DNA of 64,000 nucleotides from positions 11,551,044 through 11,615,043 of the forward strand of contig NC_034015.1 of NCBI RefSeq assembly GCF_000346465.2, given 5' to 3'. This DNA comes from Prunus persica (taxonomy: Eukaryota; Streptophyta; Magnoliopsida; Rosales; Rosaceae). Below are positions 21,643 through 39,400 of the stretch, piece after piece; the stretch's first letter is position 1; each line of letters begins with the position of its first letter. Both the position numbers and the translations under genes were made by a program. The notes under the pieces were generated by a model. The model made no database searches. It was not told where the DNA came from and saw only the letters and a program-made list of their open reading frames with translations.

Positions 21643-24355
21643 TCAGGGTGGCCTGAGAGTGTTTTTAGGAGCACTTATCCAAGATGTGCCTGCAACTGCA
21701 AATCTCCACAATGCATTGACATGCTCAGGTAAAGCATACTCGATGCCCACACGGGGACCAATCAACATCTTTTCAGGCTCCGGACCGTCTAAGATCTCCA
21801 GACCACCTGACCGGAAGAATTCATTTACTTCAAAATTACACAAGTTCCTGCAGATTTAGAGATGAATATGCATGATTGCTACACGTACCAGGAGTATATA
21901 GGGGATGGTTAGACCATTCTGTAGAAAGTCCCAGTGCTTGACCGATCTGAAGAAAGAAAATAGTAACTCTTAACAATTCAAAAACAGCTAACACAAAGCA
22001 AGGTGCATGGAAATGAAATCATAACAATTCAGAAAAGTTATCAGTTTTCCTAAGCATAAGAACGCGGTGCGGTGTTCTTATTCTTGGAATACATTAACAC
22101 CTATAAACATTTCAGTCAATTATCTTTCAATATATTTGTGGTCGTTTTCCGTCATTTATACGATCACAGTCATACAATCAACAAAGTCTCTTGTTTTTCT
22201 TTTTTGGAAAAATTAGTCAATCAATTTTCAAATCGGGCTGACTTTTAAAATTAATAGGTTTCTGTTTGGACAGAATCAACACCACTGCACTAACACAGCA
22301 TCCAATAACCAGAGTCAACCATCATCCACTAAAACAAAAATTGTACCAACAGAAGATTGCATTAGAAATTTAAAGAAAAAGGTGCTGACCTTTCCAGGTC
22401 CATTAAGTAGCACAGGCTTATCAGTCTTCTGACCTCGACGCTGCTGAATGGTCTCCAGTCCTATAATGATTTTCACTATACATATGAATAACACTCACCG
22501 AGAGCAATGGACAGAAGAGACAGTAATGAATTGCAAATAAAAAAGAGGTCCTTCTAAAAAGCTTCGGGTAAGCAATAACAAGAAATATAAAGGGTATCAA
22601 AGAGCTGAACCTACGCAACATGGATACTCAACACATTCTTCTCTCTATTTTCTTTTCTGCAAAGATTTGGCAATTTATGATAATCCATACCATCTCAAAG
22701 AATAATCAGCTAAGTCCATCAACAAAATTTCAAGCTACTAGCCTCACACAGTAGCATTGACTTCTTGTCTTTCAAGTACATTTCTTTCAGCTAAGCACCA
22801 CTCAGAGTTAACTTTATCTTCTGCAATGCTATCAGCAAAGAAGCCCCAATGACTGCATTAAGAGTGCTTCTATTACCAGTCCAAAATGCTCACCTCATTG
22901 AAGCGCTTTCCCAACTCCCATTATTTCATTTTTTGAAGTTATATTGCTCAACCCACCTCGAGTATTCCCCAACTTCTCCTAAAACAACCCTACTATTTGA
23001 AAAACAAAATACGACAAATCTCTTCATTTATCAATCTTACCTACATTGTTAAGCAAAAGAAATTAAAAAATAATAATAATAATAAACTGGTTGCAATTTC
23101 CATATAATTGTAACAAAGGTTGGTTAGCAGCTGTTGACATATTGAACTTATAAATTTTCTTCCTCTCTCTCTGTGAGAATGATAGGACAAGACCATCGCT
23201 TTCAATTGAAACAAAAGGGTAGAAGAATATGAATACTAGCAATAGAAGGTAAACACAAGGGTAACTCTAGTTAATGATCGTAAGGGTATTACGACAATCT
23301 CTATGGAAAGTTACCACTAACTGGAGCACAAGAACGTATTAGGACGGCAGCTCCAACTCCCTCCTTGTCAGCAACAACATTCAGCATTGTATGAAGGCCA
23401 TAGCAAAGATAAACATATGCATTTCCTCCAGGCCCAAACTGTATCCAACAACCAATCCATCACCAATGCAGTTTCCAATACATCAATATGAGTTCAAAGT
23501 TCTTGATGTATATTCTAAAATTTAAAAGAAAACAAAAAAGGAAACAAATAAGGGCAGAATCTCACAACGGGGGCTGTTCTTGCAGTTACGCCAAATCGAC
23601 CATGACAAGCCGAGTCATTTTGCCTATAAGCTTCTACCTGTCAGAAGATTCCCATTACTGTTAACCAAGCTAACATTTAAGTGAAGAGAAAAATGAAGAG
23701 GGCCACAATGGGAAGAGAAAACATTTTGATTTTCTTTTTATGGTCTAAAACATATAGAATTAGTGCATTCAATTTTGACAAAATGTAAATCGTTTTGGGT
23801 TCTCACAAAAAGTCTATTTTTCCACAAAACGAAAGTATTTCAGAATTCCAATTTGTTTCCTTTTTTTCCTCAGATCATACAAAGGGATAAAAAACGAATT
23901 AAGCTAAGATAATAAAAACCCAAGTACTTAGAAACTGCGGTTTCTTCTCGTTTACTACATTTTCTCGAGAAACTAACAGAAAAAAAAAATGAAAAAAAAA
24001 GTGAGAGAGGAGTGAGTATTACCTCGGTAATCTGAAGAACAACATCGTCACGCCTGAGAAACTTGCCGAGCAAACGTGGGGCGAGGTCTAGGGCGTCAAT
24101 TTGGAAGAAAGTGAAGGGCAAGATCGTCATTTCTTCGGGTGGATTGTCTGGGATTGAGCCGGGTTTGGTTTGGAGTTGAGATTTGGACTTCTTGGGATTG
24201 ACCACCGTAACGGCCAATGACTCGGAAGGTTGACTCGGCCAAGCTTCGTCATCGTCCTCATCCCTGATTCGGTTGGCTGGAATTGGACTCTTGGAGGATT
24301 TGGCGGTGACTTGTTTGGATCGCCGTGTTCTCTTCATTTCGTCTCGCATCAACAT
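21643..24355 (-). CDS. DNA-3-methyladenine glycosylase (AAG/MPG family)
   Basis: Six exons on the minus strand: 24355-24023, 23637-23566, 23438-23315, 22460-22390, 21946-21889 and 21806-21643, all GT-AG, giving 273 aa. The first ~75 residues are basic and polar, probably disordered with a nuclear signal (KRTRRSK). The catalytic domain follows: [12 protein letters not shown], then ITEVEAY, whose Glu matches the catalytic Glu of the AAG fold, then [44 protein letters not shown] and RVGIEYA near the end. It excises 3-methyladenine and other alkylated purines in base-excision repair. Two in-frame Met codons at 24355 and 24349 could start. No damage was seen. Confidence 0.93.
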
Positions 24356-24969
24356 TTCTGTTTGCTGGGTTTTGGCGGGTATTTGTTTGGTTTTCTATTT
24401 TTTCTTTTATTTTTTATTGTTGCTCATTTAGGTTCATTTTAGGGTATTTATTTGGTTCTTTACACTTCTATTTTGATTAGTTTTAATTTACATCTTATAG
24501 GCAAAGGCTTAGGTATAAGAATTGTAAATTTTGGAAATAGCTTTTTGTTTTAATTGTTAAACACAATGGTCTTTTTTTAATTTATCAAAAAACGAAATGG
24601 GGTTTAAAGTGATCCAAGCAAAACCTGCTAAAACAAAGTATCACCCTATATAGGTGGATTAAAAATGGAATATCCTGGTTCCTCAGAAGAGCCAAAACTG
24701 AAGAAATTATTGTAAGATACTAGAGTAGAGTATGATCACATGGTACGTGAAACAACCAGTTCACATATTATAACGTAGGCGCAGTGCATTGTTTAGATTT
24801 TCCACTTCTAAGATATAGTATCTTATAATTACTCAGAAAAATGTCATAATATCCACCCAGATGAAAAACTTGCATTCAGGCCTATCATCCACAAGCAAAA
24901 TTATTAAAGAGGTCTACGGCAACTACAACCCTAAACCCAAAACTACAAGTTCTAACAAGCAAGACATCA

Positions 24970-25015
<46 letters not shown>

Positions 25016-25723
25016 AACCAAAGCTCCTCTTTTCAAGTTTAGCTCCTCCTTATGCAAACCATGTTTTCTATATAAAGCTTATAACGACTTGTCGAGAAGA
25101 GAACGAGTACACATTGCAAGGAAATCTCATGCCTCATTGCTTAATAAACCCTGTGCCTTTAACTATATAGCAACGGCAGAGGGAATTACAGGGGACATCA
25201 AAAATAGTGGACGAAAATATGAAAATAAAGATGCAAAAAGGTAGCACTCATTGTCTGTCATTCATCTAATCAAGAACTATGATACAGATATACAAGCTCT
25301 AAATCTAATGGAAGGGCAGCCCACAAAGCTGCCAAAACTCACCAAGAAAAAAAAACTTCAAAAATCATCAGCTACAATACGTGTACACAATCAAATTTCA
25401 CACCCTGATCTAGTGATGCAATATATCTTCAAGTCAACTGTAAATCTTCCACTCAGGCCATCCAGAAAGAAGCAAACACCATCTGGACATATGAAGAAAA
25501 AGGTATTAGATGTTGGTCCTCCAGAAAACGTCAAATGCAAACAGAACATGAGGTTTTCCCCCTACCTAACACAAACAAGCAATATAAAGTGAATTGGCCC
25601 GTCAGCCAGTGACAGCATGATTGTTCAACCACATGAGCAGGGACAATGAATGAACTAAAACTGGTTTGATCATGTCAGGAGTTGCAGACACATTGTTTTG
25701 ACTTGTATGTATGAACATATTTT
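24356..25723. other. Intergenic region with (TA)n microsatellite
   Basis: Contains the glycosylase promoter side (24356-24500) and the probable GCP3 3' flank. A (TA)n tract lies at 24973-25013. Open frames at 24861-25244 and 25251-25592 run through repeat or polar sequence without recognisable domains; I do not call them. Confidence 0.5.
24973..25013. repeat. (TA)n microsatellite
   Basis: About 20 TA units, uninterrupted by any insertion, unlike the tract at 621-8814. Confidence 0.9.
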
Positions 25724-28413
25724 CTACGTACTAGGACGCAATTGGCTATAAAATTCAGTGAAGTCAAGCCGAAATAGGAGGAACTTCAAATCAACATGCT
25801 GCTGCATGGGTAACTTAGAAATAAAATCCTCAAGCAATGATGAATATTCTTTTGATAGTGCATCTAGATCTTGTCCCATATTCCGAAGAAATTCACCAGC
25901 ACGTTGTGTGAGGGCCTTCCTACCCTCACTGACCCAGGACCCAGGCTCTGATGTATCATTTAATCTCTTTTTTGTTTTACTCTTGTTTCGAGACGGTACG
26001 GAGGATTCCAAGGTTCTGCAGCAAACCATTCAACACATTAGTTTATCAAAACAATTTAAGAAAAACCAGAAAAAGAAAGAAGAAAGGAGGTAGCATTATT
26101 TGGTTCACAAATAACAGTAGTCACACAGAAAGAGCAATACCTTGCTTGCAACTCATTAATTCCTTCAGACAATCGATCTGCATGACTTCGGAATTTCAAT
26201 ATAAGATCAAACAAGGCAAAGAGTGAACTGTAAAGGGTTTGGGAACGTTCTCCAAGGAGGGATTTCTCCACAATCGAATGGAGGTATTTTTCATGTGCAG
26301 CAAGTAGATCATCAAGGTCCTTGGCCACCTCCATTTCATTCAAAAAGTTGGACCATGACACCTCCAAGACTTCAAACATAATATAGTATTGCAAATTTGA
26401 GACAAAATGATTCATCTCATCCCAAAGAACCTGGCATCGCCTCAGAGTTGAGAGCAACTGCAACTTAACTGCATGCTGCAGCTTCATGAAGGAACGCGAA
26501 GTGATACAATTTGGTTTCATCGTTTTCCAAGCACCAATAAGAGCATGCTCTACTCGTCGAAGCTTCCACAAGAAATTAAAAATTCTTAAATACTTTGCCA
26601 TCACAGACTCCGTAAAAACAGTATCTAGAGGAACTCTTGCATCATATTCCAATGAGAACACATCCCAGCCCCTATCACCAATTCCATGTGGCATCATCTT
26701 TACCTTTAACCTATCCAATATATCACGATCATCATACTGAGCATTAGATGCTCGGACTGCAGTTTCCAGCAACCCAGCTAGCTGAAAAGAGCTTATAGTG
26801 TTAGCAGGTTCAGAAAGCTCTGGTCCGACAATATCCATTAGATACTGAACAAAGTCACCCTGTCCAAGCAGTAAATACCGCTTTATTGCAAGACAGTGCT
26901 CTTTGAACTTATACTGGTTGTAAATAACATCCAACAAATGCTTATCAACTCTTTTTGCTGCTCCATCGACCAAAGACTCAAGAGCATCAGTTTCACCATA
27001 TCCAAGACCCCATCTTCTTGTTGAGGTACCAGCAGCAGCTGCCGCTTCTGTTGCAGCATCAGCCCAACCACGGTCCTCACAACAGACACGAAGGAAATTG
27101 ATTGACTTGCCAGTCCTCAGAATGCGCTGTGCAAGAGATTGTGAAATAAAAGAAGGAAGCATCCCAGCATGGAGCAGGTAACCTTCCCTCCAAAGAGACT
27201 CAGCTTTCACTGGCTGGCCAACGACAAAGAATTCTGCAAAAACATCTTCCAACTCTCCCTCCAAAACCCAACTCCTCACCATCTCAAATAGTGGAGAACA
27301 CACCCGCCGGAGTAAGCGCCCCATGAACTCGTGCACCAATGGATCACCATGCTGGGCATGCAAATGAATAGCTCCAGCCATTGCCCCACCCCTTAAAACC
27401 CTACATTTATCAACCAAAACGGCCATCAACCTCATTTTCACCATTGGCTCTGCAAACCATACAGACAACCTCCTCAGCGAAAGATAATTCCCTGAGCTTG
27501 CTGTCTCTGAAACCAAAGGAATTGGATTCATTGACTGTGCTTCAAGCACTGCCAACAACTTATAGTAATCGGAGAGCTCATCTTGTAATGCAGCACAAAA
27601 GGCCTGACCAACGGTTCCAACATCTTCAGATGGAAACCCATCCATACTCTCTGAAATATACCCTTTAACCTTCCTAAACAACCACCCCAATTCACAAAGC
27701 TTTCGAACCATAAGGCGGATTGCTCTCGGAACCTTAATCACATCTGATAAAACATAGCCATCAGCACCAGAATCAAATTTCACATACTTTCCATCAATGC
27801 CTTGACAAGCATACAACACATCTCTCACCAAAACCTCTTCAGAAACTTCATTTTCTTCCTTAATCAAGTTCACAAACTCCCTAAATGCAATTTCCCGAAG
27901 ATTTTCAGGGTCTTTCAAAACTAACAAAACCCCATTGTTCCAACCCTTTTCCTTATTTCCCTTACCCAACAAAACCCTCGACTCGTTGCCCAATTCACCG
28001 TCGTTTAACGCCAAATTGGGCAACAAAACCAAAGAACCCAACTGGGTTTTCACATTTTTTCGATCCTCAGATATAATTTTGAGCAAATAAAGGACTGCCC
28101 ATTTGTTATTTACACTTCCTGGTCCGGTTTTCGATGCGAATTTAGTATAAAGGTCGGCGAAAGTGAGCGCTTGGGAGGACTTACCTTGAGTGGCGAGGCG
28201 GCGCTTGGTGGACTCGGCTATGGCGGCGGCATCTGGAGAAACAGATGGAGTTAATCGACTCGAGATCAACCGAAACGCGTAGCGAAGTGAGCTTTGGAAT
28301 TGAGGGGAGTTGGGAGTTGGTGGGTGAGATTCAGAGTTGGGGTTTTGGGAGAGCAAGCGAATGACGAGCTCTTTGATCAGATCTGCGACTTTTTGCTGGT
28401 CTTCTTCTTCCAT
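25724..28413 (-). CDS. Gamma-tubulin complex component 3 (GCP3/SPC98)
   Basis: Two exons: 28413-26141 and 26015-25724, GT-AG intron, 854 aa, close to the length of plant SPC98/GCP3. It opens MEEEDQQKVADLIKEL, as plant GCP3 proteins do. The GRIP1 region (about residues 190-530) includes LRRLSVWFAEPMVKMRLMA and GGAMAGAIHLHAQHGDP. The GRIP2 region (about 540-850) includes RIFNFLWKLRRVEHAL and the LQHAVKLQLLSTLRRCQ segment that contacts gamma-tubulin in the family. With GCP2 it builds the gamma-tubulin small complex that nucleates microtubules at the nuclear envelope and cortex. No disruptions were seen. Confidence 0.93.
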
Positions 28414-28669
28414 TTGTGAGTGAGTGAGAGGGTTTTGAAGGGAAAGAGAGAGAGAAGGGATCTTTCGAGTCCGAGAGTGTTTTGGTGATTGGTGAGAGTG
28501 TTGTTGAGTGTGACCGCAGGGTTTTTGATTTTTTTTGTTGGGCGCGGAAATGCGAGATCTTCTTTTTCATATATTTCTGAAAAAATGCACTATTCTTTTT
28601 TCTTTTCTTTTTTGGGGGAAAAAAGAAGCACGCTGCACATAGTATTCAAATAATAATAAATAAATAAAT

Positions 28670-29683
28670 GGTTATTTACTGTAGAAGCCTCTGAACTATG
28701 GCCCCAGTTGCAATTGGGTCCGTGAACTTTTTTTTTAGGCAATTACATCCTTTAATTAGATAATCAGTTGCAATAAGGTCATGCCGTAACAGAATCTGTC
28801 GAGATTGACATGTGAGTGTCACGTGATCTTCTTGTTTGGGATATATTCGACTTTTCATCGTTTTGAACGAAACAAAATCCAATTCAGCTTTGGAGAGAGG
28901 GGGAATTAAAACCCATCAAGTTGAAGATGAAAACCTAGATGCTATTTCTACACCAGAAGAAACAAAAAAGAAAAAACTCAAATTCTTCTTCTCAACCACC
29001 AAGTACAAGATTTCCTTTCCTTTTTTTTTTTTTAAATTTAATGACCTTCCTTAGAAAATAAGGGTAGAAAAAAAAATTAAAAAAAGGAAAAAGGGGGGCA
29101 GTATTGAGATCCATACAGTAATTAGAGGCATAAAGGGGTGGATTGAATGATCATCACCACAAACCACAACGAATTTGAATAAATCGAGGTTGTCCATCAT
29201 CAGGGGCAGCGATAGGTTGAGATCGAACGACAAAAAAGAGACTCCGAAACAACGACGACATGACGCAATCATCGTCGTCATCAACGACGGAGGATGAGGT
29301 GTCGTAGTAGGCCTCATCATTTGGCCCACGGGCTCATGGGCCGATGCGGGCCGACTCGGCCCATCAAAAAAAAGTCCGGCCCAGTTCGTTATGGGCTTTT
29401 AGATGGCCTGGCCCACCTTGGGCGGGACTAGGCTTGGGCTTGGGTGTCTAAAGTCCAGCCCGGCCTAATTAAGCCTAAGAAAGTCGGGCCCGGCCCGCCC
29501 ACAAAAACCCGGCCCGTTAGGCCAGCATACATATATAATTATGTATAAATAAGAGTTTAGGTTTAGGATTATATCACTTAAATCACATATATAATTTGTT
29601 TCATTTCATTTACTTTTCTTTACTCATTCCTAGTTTATAATTGGATGATTAGCACATTAATTTATGTCAATTATTAATTCAAC

Positions 29684-29714
<31 letters not shown>

Positions 29715-30629
29715 AGATGAACAACATATCACATCACCAAATATAATCATATCACGAAACATAATCGTACCACCAAATATAATCATGCTTTTCTTGAACA
29801 CATCACCAAATATTTGCATATTTATTCATACCATCCTTTAAAAAAAATATTTTTTTTCATACTTATTATTTTTTAAAATTATTTCTTAAAACGTATTACG
29901 ATCTAATTATGTAATAACCTCAAAAATAATACTTGGTTTTATTATTTTTGTGGAAAATTTTATCAGTTGTGTGACTTTATTGGGTGTTTTATGAATTTGG
30001 TTTAAAGTGAAAATATTAGAATTAAGTGAGTTTAATCTCAAATTTGGACTAAAATGCCTTTATGATTAAGTTTATGATTTTTTTTTAATGAAGTAGGGCC
30101 CGTTTAGGCCCGGCCCAAGCCCATTAAATTTCGGCTGGGCTAGCTCGACCTGGCTCATTGACGAGCCTTAAGTCGTAGTCGTTGTGGCAATCATCGGGTG
30201 GGTAGGGTGCACGAGTTTTCGCTGTCGCTGAGCATCGGAGGTGGGTATGGGGAAGGGGAGGTTGGGGAAGATGAGATGGGGGTGCCATTTTATGGGTTTG
30301 GTGTTCTTGTTCTAGTTTTTTTTTTTTTTTTGAATTTTTTGTTATTTTATTCTTTAAGATATATTTGTTCTTGTTATTATTATTTTTGTTTTAAATTTAC
30401 CTTTTCTCTAGCGCAGTAAATAATTCTGGAAGAAGGAGCAGTTCATCCATGTTAACTGAAAGGACGCTTTTACCCCTAATTTTGAAGGACAAATTGACAG
30501 ATTTGGACGGCATGACGTCCCTAATTGCAACTGTTTGTCCAGTTAAAGGATGTAATTACCTAAAAAAAAAGTTCACGAACCCAATTGCAAATGGGGACCA
30601 AATTCAGGGAGGTGTAGAGTAAATCATCC
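28670..30629. mobile_element. Long-TIR DNA transposon (possibly Mutator-like), host to a nested hAT
   Basis: The two ends (about 28670-28810 and 30490-30629) are inverted copies about 130 bases long, sharing CAATTGGGT.CGTGAAC, a T9 run, AATTACATCCTTTAA and TCATGCCGT. Long TIRs point to a Mutator-like element, but I found no clear 9-base target duplication, so the superfamily is open. The inner sequence outside the nested hAT shows no transposase. Confidence 0.75.
29309..30171. mobile_element. Nonautonomous hAT element nested in the long-TIR transposon
   Basis: 863 bases flanked by a perfect 8-base direct repeat GTCGTAGT (29301-29308 and 30172-30179), the hAT target size. The ends are imperfect inverted repeats (AGGCCTCATCATTTGGCCC against reverse-complement AAGGCTCGTCAATGAGCC) rich in GGCCC words in their sub-terminal regions, as in many hAT families. 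It contains a (TA)n tract at 29687-29714 and no transposase. Confidence 0.85.
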
Positions 30630-31043
30630 TTATCCAAATGATACATGAGGAAATAATAAACAAAAGGCACTGCTACTGCACCACATAAACAGATTCAAGC
30701 AAACATGTTCCAAAAAACTGCACGATATATATTCATATGAAGTGTATCAATGCAATAACAGTGTACTAAAAAATTAACATAACTGTTTATGCATCATAAG
30801 TTCATCTCATTAAAACATACATAAGCTAAAATCTATGAATAATTTCTATACATAAGCTAAAGTCTTCGAAAGCAACATATTAGTTTTCTTCGAGAAAACT
30901 AAACTCACGAAAGCAAAGACAACCAACTCATTACATAATGAGTTGTTGCAACTTATTCCGACTTAGAAAGAGTCAAAAGAAAGTTAACACATGAAATATA
31001 ACTCGCACAACTACTATATTTATCCATTTTTGATACACAAATT
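30630..31043. other. Intergenic, 3' flank of beta-glucosidase copy A
   Basis: AT-rich sequence. The last ~150 bases (30910-31040) resemble 49440-49590 downstream of copy B, so this is the duplicated 3' flank or UTR of the glucosidase genes. Confidence 0.5.
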
Positions 31044-34790
<3,747 letters not shown>

Positions 34791-34849
34791 GGAGTTTATG
34801 TACAGCCTAGAGGCTACACGTGAGAATAAGTTATAACATGTTAACAACG

Positions 34850-36266
34850 TTTTTTTCTTTCTTTTGTAAACGCATGCGGGAAATCTAAAATAGTTTACGA
34901 TAAATTAGTACATTCACAATCTATTTAAAGTTAATTAAATTAGTTCATTCACAATCTATTTAAACAAAAGATGCTTGCCAAAAACATGCAATGGTGTGAT
35001 TAGCAGCTAAGCAGGGATCGACTCAGAATTTTAAAATAGAGTGGGCTAAATTTACCTTGCGTACAAACATACTAAGTCCATCTATAGTGCTAGATAACTC
35101 AAACCCAAAATTTCCCCCTCTAAAATAGAACAATTCATGTATATCTCAAACTCAAATCATTTTCAAAAATTTTTTTTATGTTAATTTTACAATATTAAAC
35201 AAAAATTTATTACAATATTAAAGCTGAGGAATGGGGTGTGGTTTTAATTTAAACAAAAATTTGACCGCGAAGTGTAGTTTTTTAATGTTAATTATTTTTG
35301 TATGTGAAGATTTTTTATTTTTTATATTTGAAGATTTTTTTTTTTGTCTTTTTGTTTTTTTTTGTTTTTTGTTTTTGGATAGGAATTTATTTGAAGAGTT
35401 GAATGTTAATAAAGTTGGGGAAGTGTGATGGAATATAGGGTGGCTCCACCAAGGCAATGCACTAACTGTGTTAGCTGGGGTCCATTCACATCGGTTGATT
35501 TGAAATTGGGGGAGTGAACCGTCAAGTTGGGTAAGATGCATGCGTGGTTGTGGAAGTGAACGATTTTGGTCAAAAGGTAAGGAAATTCTATTTGAACAAA
35601 AATTTTAAGATCTTTACAATTACGTAAAGTATTGGGAAATGAGTATTTTTTGGACTCTGATTTTTTTTCCTTAAATAAATTAAAAATCTGAAAATTTGGA
35701 GATGAATAAATAATTCTAGGATTTGGGCTCTGTTGATTACACAAAGAACATTCCTTACAAAACCAGTTTGGCTGAGGATTCTTTGAGGTATGAGAAGGTG
35801 AAGAAGGCTTTGGGGGGTTAATGGGTTGTTGGTTTTTGAGGAATGCAGTGATTTGGTGGGGGATATTTTGCATGAAGATGTGATGAAGAGTGTGAAATAC
35901 ATGGTGGAATATTTGATGAAGAATTACAAGGTCTTGTTGTACCATGGGAAGTTTGATTTGAGAGATGGTGCAGTTTCCATTGAGGCAAAAAAGATGGAGC
36001 GTGAGAGATGGAAAATAAGATACAACAAAAAATGAGAGAGAGAGGAAATGAGGTAATAATTAAAATGATATTTTAGGAATATTAGTGGGTGGAAAAATAG
36101 GATTGTGTTTTTTAAATTTATATGGTGGGTGGGAAGATAAGGTGAATGAAAAAAAAAAGATAGATAAGTGGAAATAGCAGCACTCATAGCGAATTGGGCT
36201 CCCAATTGTATGTGAAAGTCCATTAAAATGTGGAGACAATAAAAGTAAAGGTATATAAAATATCAA
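34850..36266. other. Intergenic, MITE-like debris
   Basis: No gene recognised; open frames here have no domains. Around 36090-36185 a segment in reverse orientation resembles the terminal part of the element at 58103 (motif CACCCACC..TATAAATTT and TTTCCAC), so part of this region is a related, degraded element. Confidence 0.45.
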
Positions 36267-36443
36267 TCCCGATCTCTTGGACCACAAGAGTCCAAGAAAT
36301 TGTGGTTACCCACCGTTGGATATTAATCTAATAGTTTAAAAAAGTTTCTTAAAAGGAGTGCAAGAGTGAGTGAACCTTTGAATTTACATCCAACGGTGAG
36401 TGACCACAAATCTTTTGGACCCATGTAGTCCAAGAGATCGGGA
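36267..36443. mobile_element. Short palindromic MITE
   Basis: About 177 bases whose halves are inverted copies: left TCCCGATCTCTTGGACC... to CACCGTTGGAT, right ATCCAACGGTG... to CCAAGAGATCGGGA. The TIRs (about 55 bases) occupy over half of the element. No coding capacity. Confidence 0.8.
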
Positions 36444-39400
36444 CTGTATAAAATATTTAATCATAAACGATTTTGAACCCCTTGAATATTTGAAGGAAAG
36501 CAAATTTCTAAAAGAATTGTCTCTCTATTTGCAAACAAAAATTCTTTACTTACGCAAATGACCCACTGATGTAGTAGTTTGGAGCAATTGCTCTTTCAAT
36601 AAAGGAGAAAAACTTACTTACAAGGGGAATAATACTACTATGCCTACAGAAAAGTGTTATCACGAGTGTCATTGAGTCATTGGCCGGGGATAGCGAAATA
36701 ATGCTATCCTCATTTCATGGAAGTTTTTCTCCCAGGAAAGGTCTTGGATTCAAGTCCTAACATTCGTGTGTGAGTTTAGTATATTATCATCCATCTCAAT
36801 AAAAAAAGATCCATTAAATATGAGGACAAGAAAAGTAAAGATACAGAAACGATTTTGAGCTCCTTGAATATTCAAAGGAAATAAAAATTCTAAGAGAATT
36901 GTCTCTATTTGCAAAAAAAATACTTTACTTACTGCATTTGTATCTCGTGTTTGTAGTGTCAGCCATAAACTTGACGCTAGCTATAGACAGTCCCCGCTGT
37001 CGGAATTTTGGTATCAATAGCGGCAAATCACTCAAGAGATTAATATGCAAAGATGATAAGAGAAAGAAAATTTTGGAATTTGAACTCAGATCAGAGGTCT
37101 GCTCCAGAGAGAAGTCCAGACTTGTTTTCCTTCTTTTTTCAGTGGATTCATTTGGAGAGTAGCCCTCTCTCTTAAAGTATCCATTGGAATCTTAATAATT
37201 ACGTACGTACATGGAAACTATTTTCTAGAATCTTTAGTAAGTGGCCCTCGTTGACCATCTTACCAAACAAAGGAAAGGCTAACAATAGAGCGACACAAAA
37301 TTCCACCCTCGTAGCCTATATAAAACTTTGCTTCTTAAAGTTTCTAACAAGGACAGCTCGAGCTGGTTTATATTCAGACTGGTTGGTTTACTTCACGGCG
37401 GTAGCAGTTCATCGAAAAAACCTTCATGTCAAGAAAAGTTAGACCTGCCCTGGCCACAATTTCTATATAGATTTGATGGATTAGATGGATCATAGATGAA
37501 AAAGATGCAAACTTATTCTTTAGGGGAGCCCATTTGGGTTGAATTCAAAGTACATAATGATGCGTGAAGGAGTGAACAAAGGAATAAACGAAGCATTATT
37601 GTTGTGCAAATTAGTCTCTCTGTTGTTTGGTAAGATGATGAACAAGTGGGCCAATTATTAAGATTCCAATATACTTAAGAACATTGCTTCTCCAGATCGT
37701 CTATGTAGCCAAATTCCAATCCAACTACCTAACAATACTTTTTGAAACTACCTGTTTTAAACCACTACCATTCATGCCCCCACCAAGAGATCAAAGCCAC
37801 CAACCCCAATATCAATACCCCACCAACAATATTGTATATAACATGAAATGGGGAAACACAGAGTGAATAAAGAGATTCATAAAAGTGGGTTTTCTTTTTA
37901 AATGATTTAAGTTTTCAACCAAATCTGTTTGGGTTTCTGGAGCAGGTAGCACGAATCAAATAGAGAGAATAATGAGAGACTGAGAGGGAATAAAGAGAAC
38001 AAATTGAGTTTTCCCTTTGTTTGTTTTTGTGCAACTTTTTTCATTACCAGTTTGTGTGGACCTGCAATAATGATTGGAGGAAATGGGGAGAAAGCAGAGG
38101 TCGGAGGTGGTTGGGCAGTGGGGAGAGGAGGAGAGGAGGAGAGTGAGTTTTACTTTTTATTTTTTTGAGAATCAAGATTTCATTATAAAAAAACTCAAGA
38201 AGAGAGTACATCTGTAGAAAGAGATAAGAGCAACCATGTAGGTGCTTCCTTAATCCAAGAAACAAAATCATTACAACTGATTGCAAGTTGAGCCAAGGTA
38301 TGTCACTTTAGGAATTGTGCATTTATCCGCATTTGAAAGAATTTTGAACATCCATTAAATTTAATGGGTAAAAGCAAGTCATATCACATGTTATTTTTTC
38401 TCCATAAACCGCAGAATCTAAAGCTTACTGAACATCTTTCTATACCATATGGTGGAACCAAGTAGAGCAATGCCGGACACCTATTCGCCTTCTCCCTTGT
38501 TTTTTTTTGGTTTCTATCCTAAGAGATTCTTTAATAATAATAATAATAAAAATAAAAATTCTTAATTCCATAAATTCCATTTTTTTAATATTCAATTTAT
38601 AGATCCATGAAAGGCCATTCCAAATTTCTTCATAAAATATTATCTAATTCTGTATCTAGGTTTCACCACTAGTGTTTCAGTCGCTAGATCAAGGACACTT
38701 CATAAAATAAAGGGGCAAAGCCATTTTTTATCAACGGACTCACCACAACCTGATACTCAACCAAAATTAGTTTGGTTCAAATACCTAATCTTCCTGAAAA
38801 ACTCACACTTTCTTTCATCAACTATACTCTGATACTCAACTCAATGGAGGTTTGTTCTTTCATATTGAAGAACTCATAAATATGGGTAACAATTGTGCCA
38901 ATGCTTCTCTATGGTTGAAGAAAAATTGTTCTTTGAATTTGTTGTAAATTCTGCTATAAAAAAAAACAATTTCTTGTAAATAAACAAAGCAACAAAGAGT
39001 GAAACAAAAAAGAGAGGAAAAAATTAGGGAAAGCTGGAAATAGTATGTTACGAGAGGGAAATAAGAAACAAAATCCAGTGTTGATGCCGCTTGGTGAACA
39101 ATGTTGGATTACTTGGTTGTTTAAGATTTTTCCAAATGCATATAAATGTACAATATTTTAAAGTAGAGACTCGATTTTGTTTAGAAGAAGAATAAAATTT
39201 TTACCCAAAAAAGAAGACGGAAAATTGGCGCTGTGTATTTTGTGAGGAAAAAAATATATATGTGACGTGGCTTGCTTTTACCCATTAGATTTAATGAATG
39301 TTCAAGATTCTATCAAATGAGGGTAAATACACAGTCCCTAAGTGTAGAGGCTTGGGATCCCCTTATTACAGCTCCTTAGGGACCATTGACAGAAAGCTAC

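Noticed and set aside
24861..25592. Two adjacent plus-strand frames (127 and 113 codons)
   Set aside because: The first is inflated by the (TA)n tract read as Tyr-Ile; neither shows a domain, and the region is better seen as intergenic or UTR.
35218..36287. Several overlapping frames of 65-179 codons
   Set aside because: Composition is skewed (poly-Lys, Phe or Asn) as expected from AT-rich DNA; no conserved motif and no splice context.
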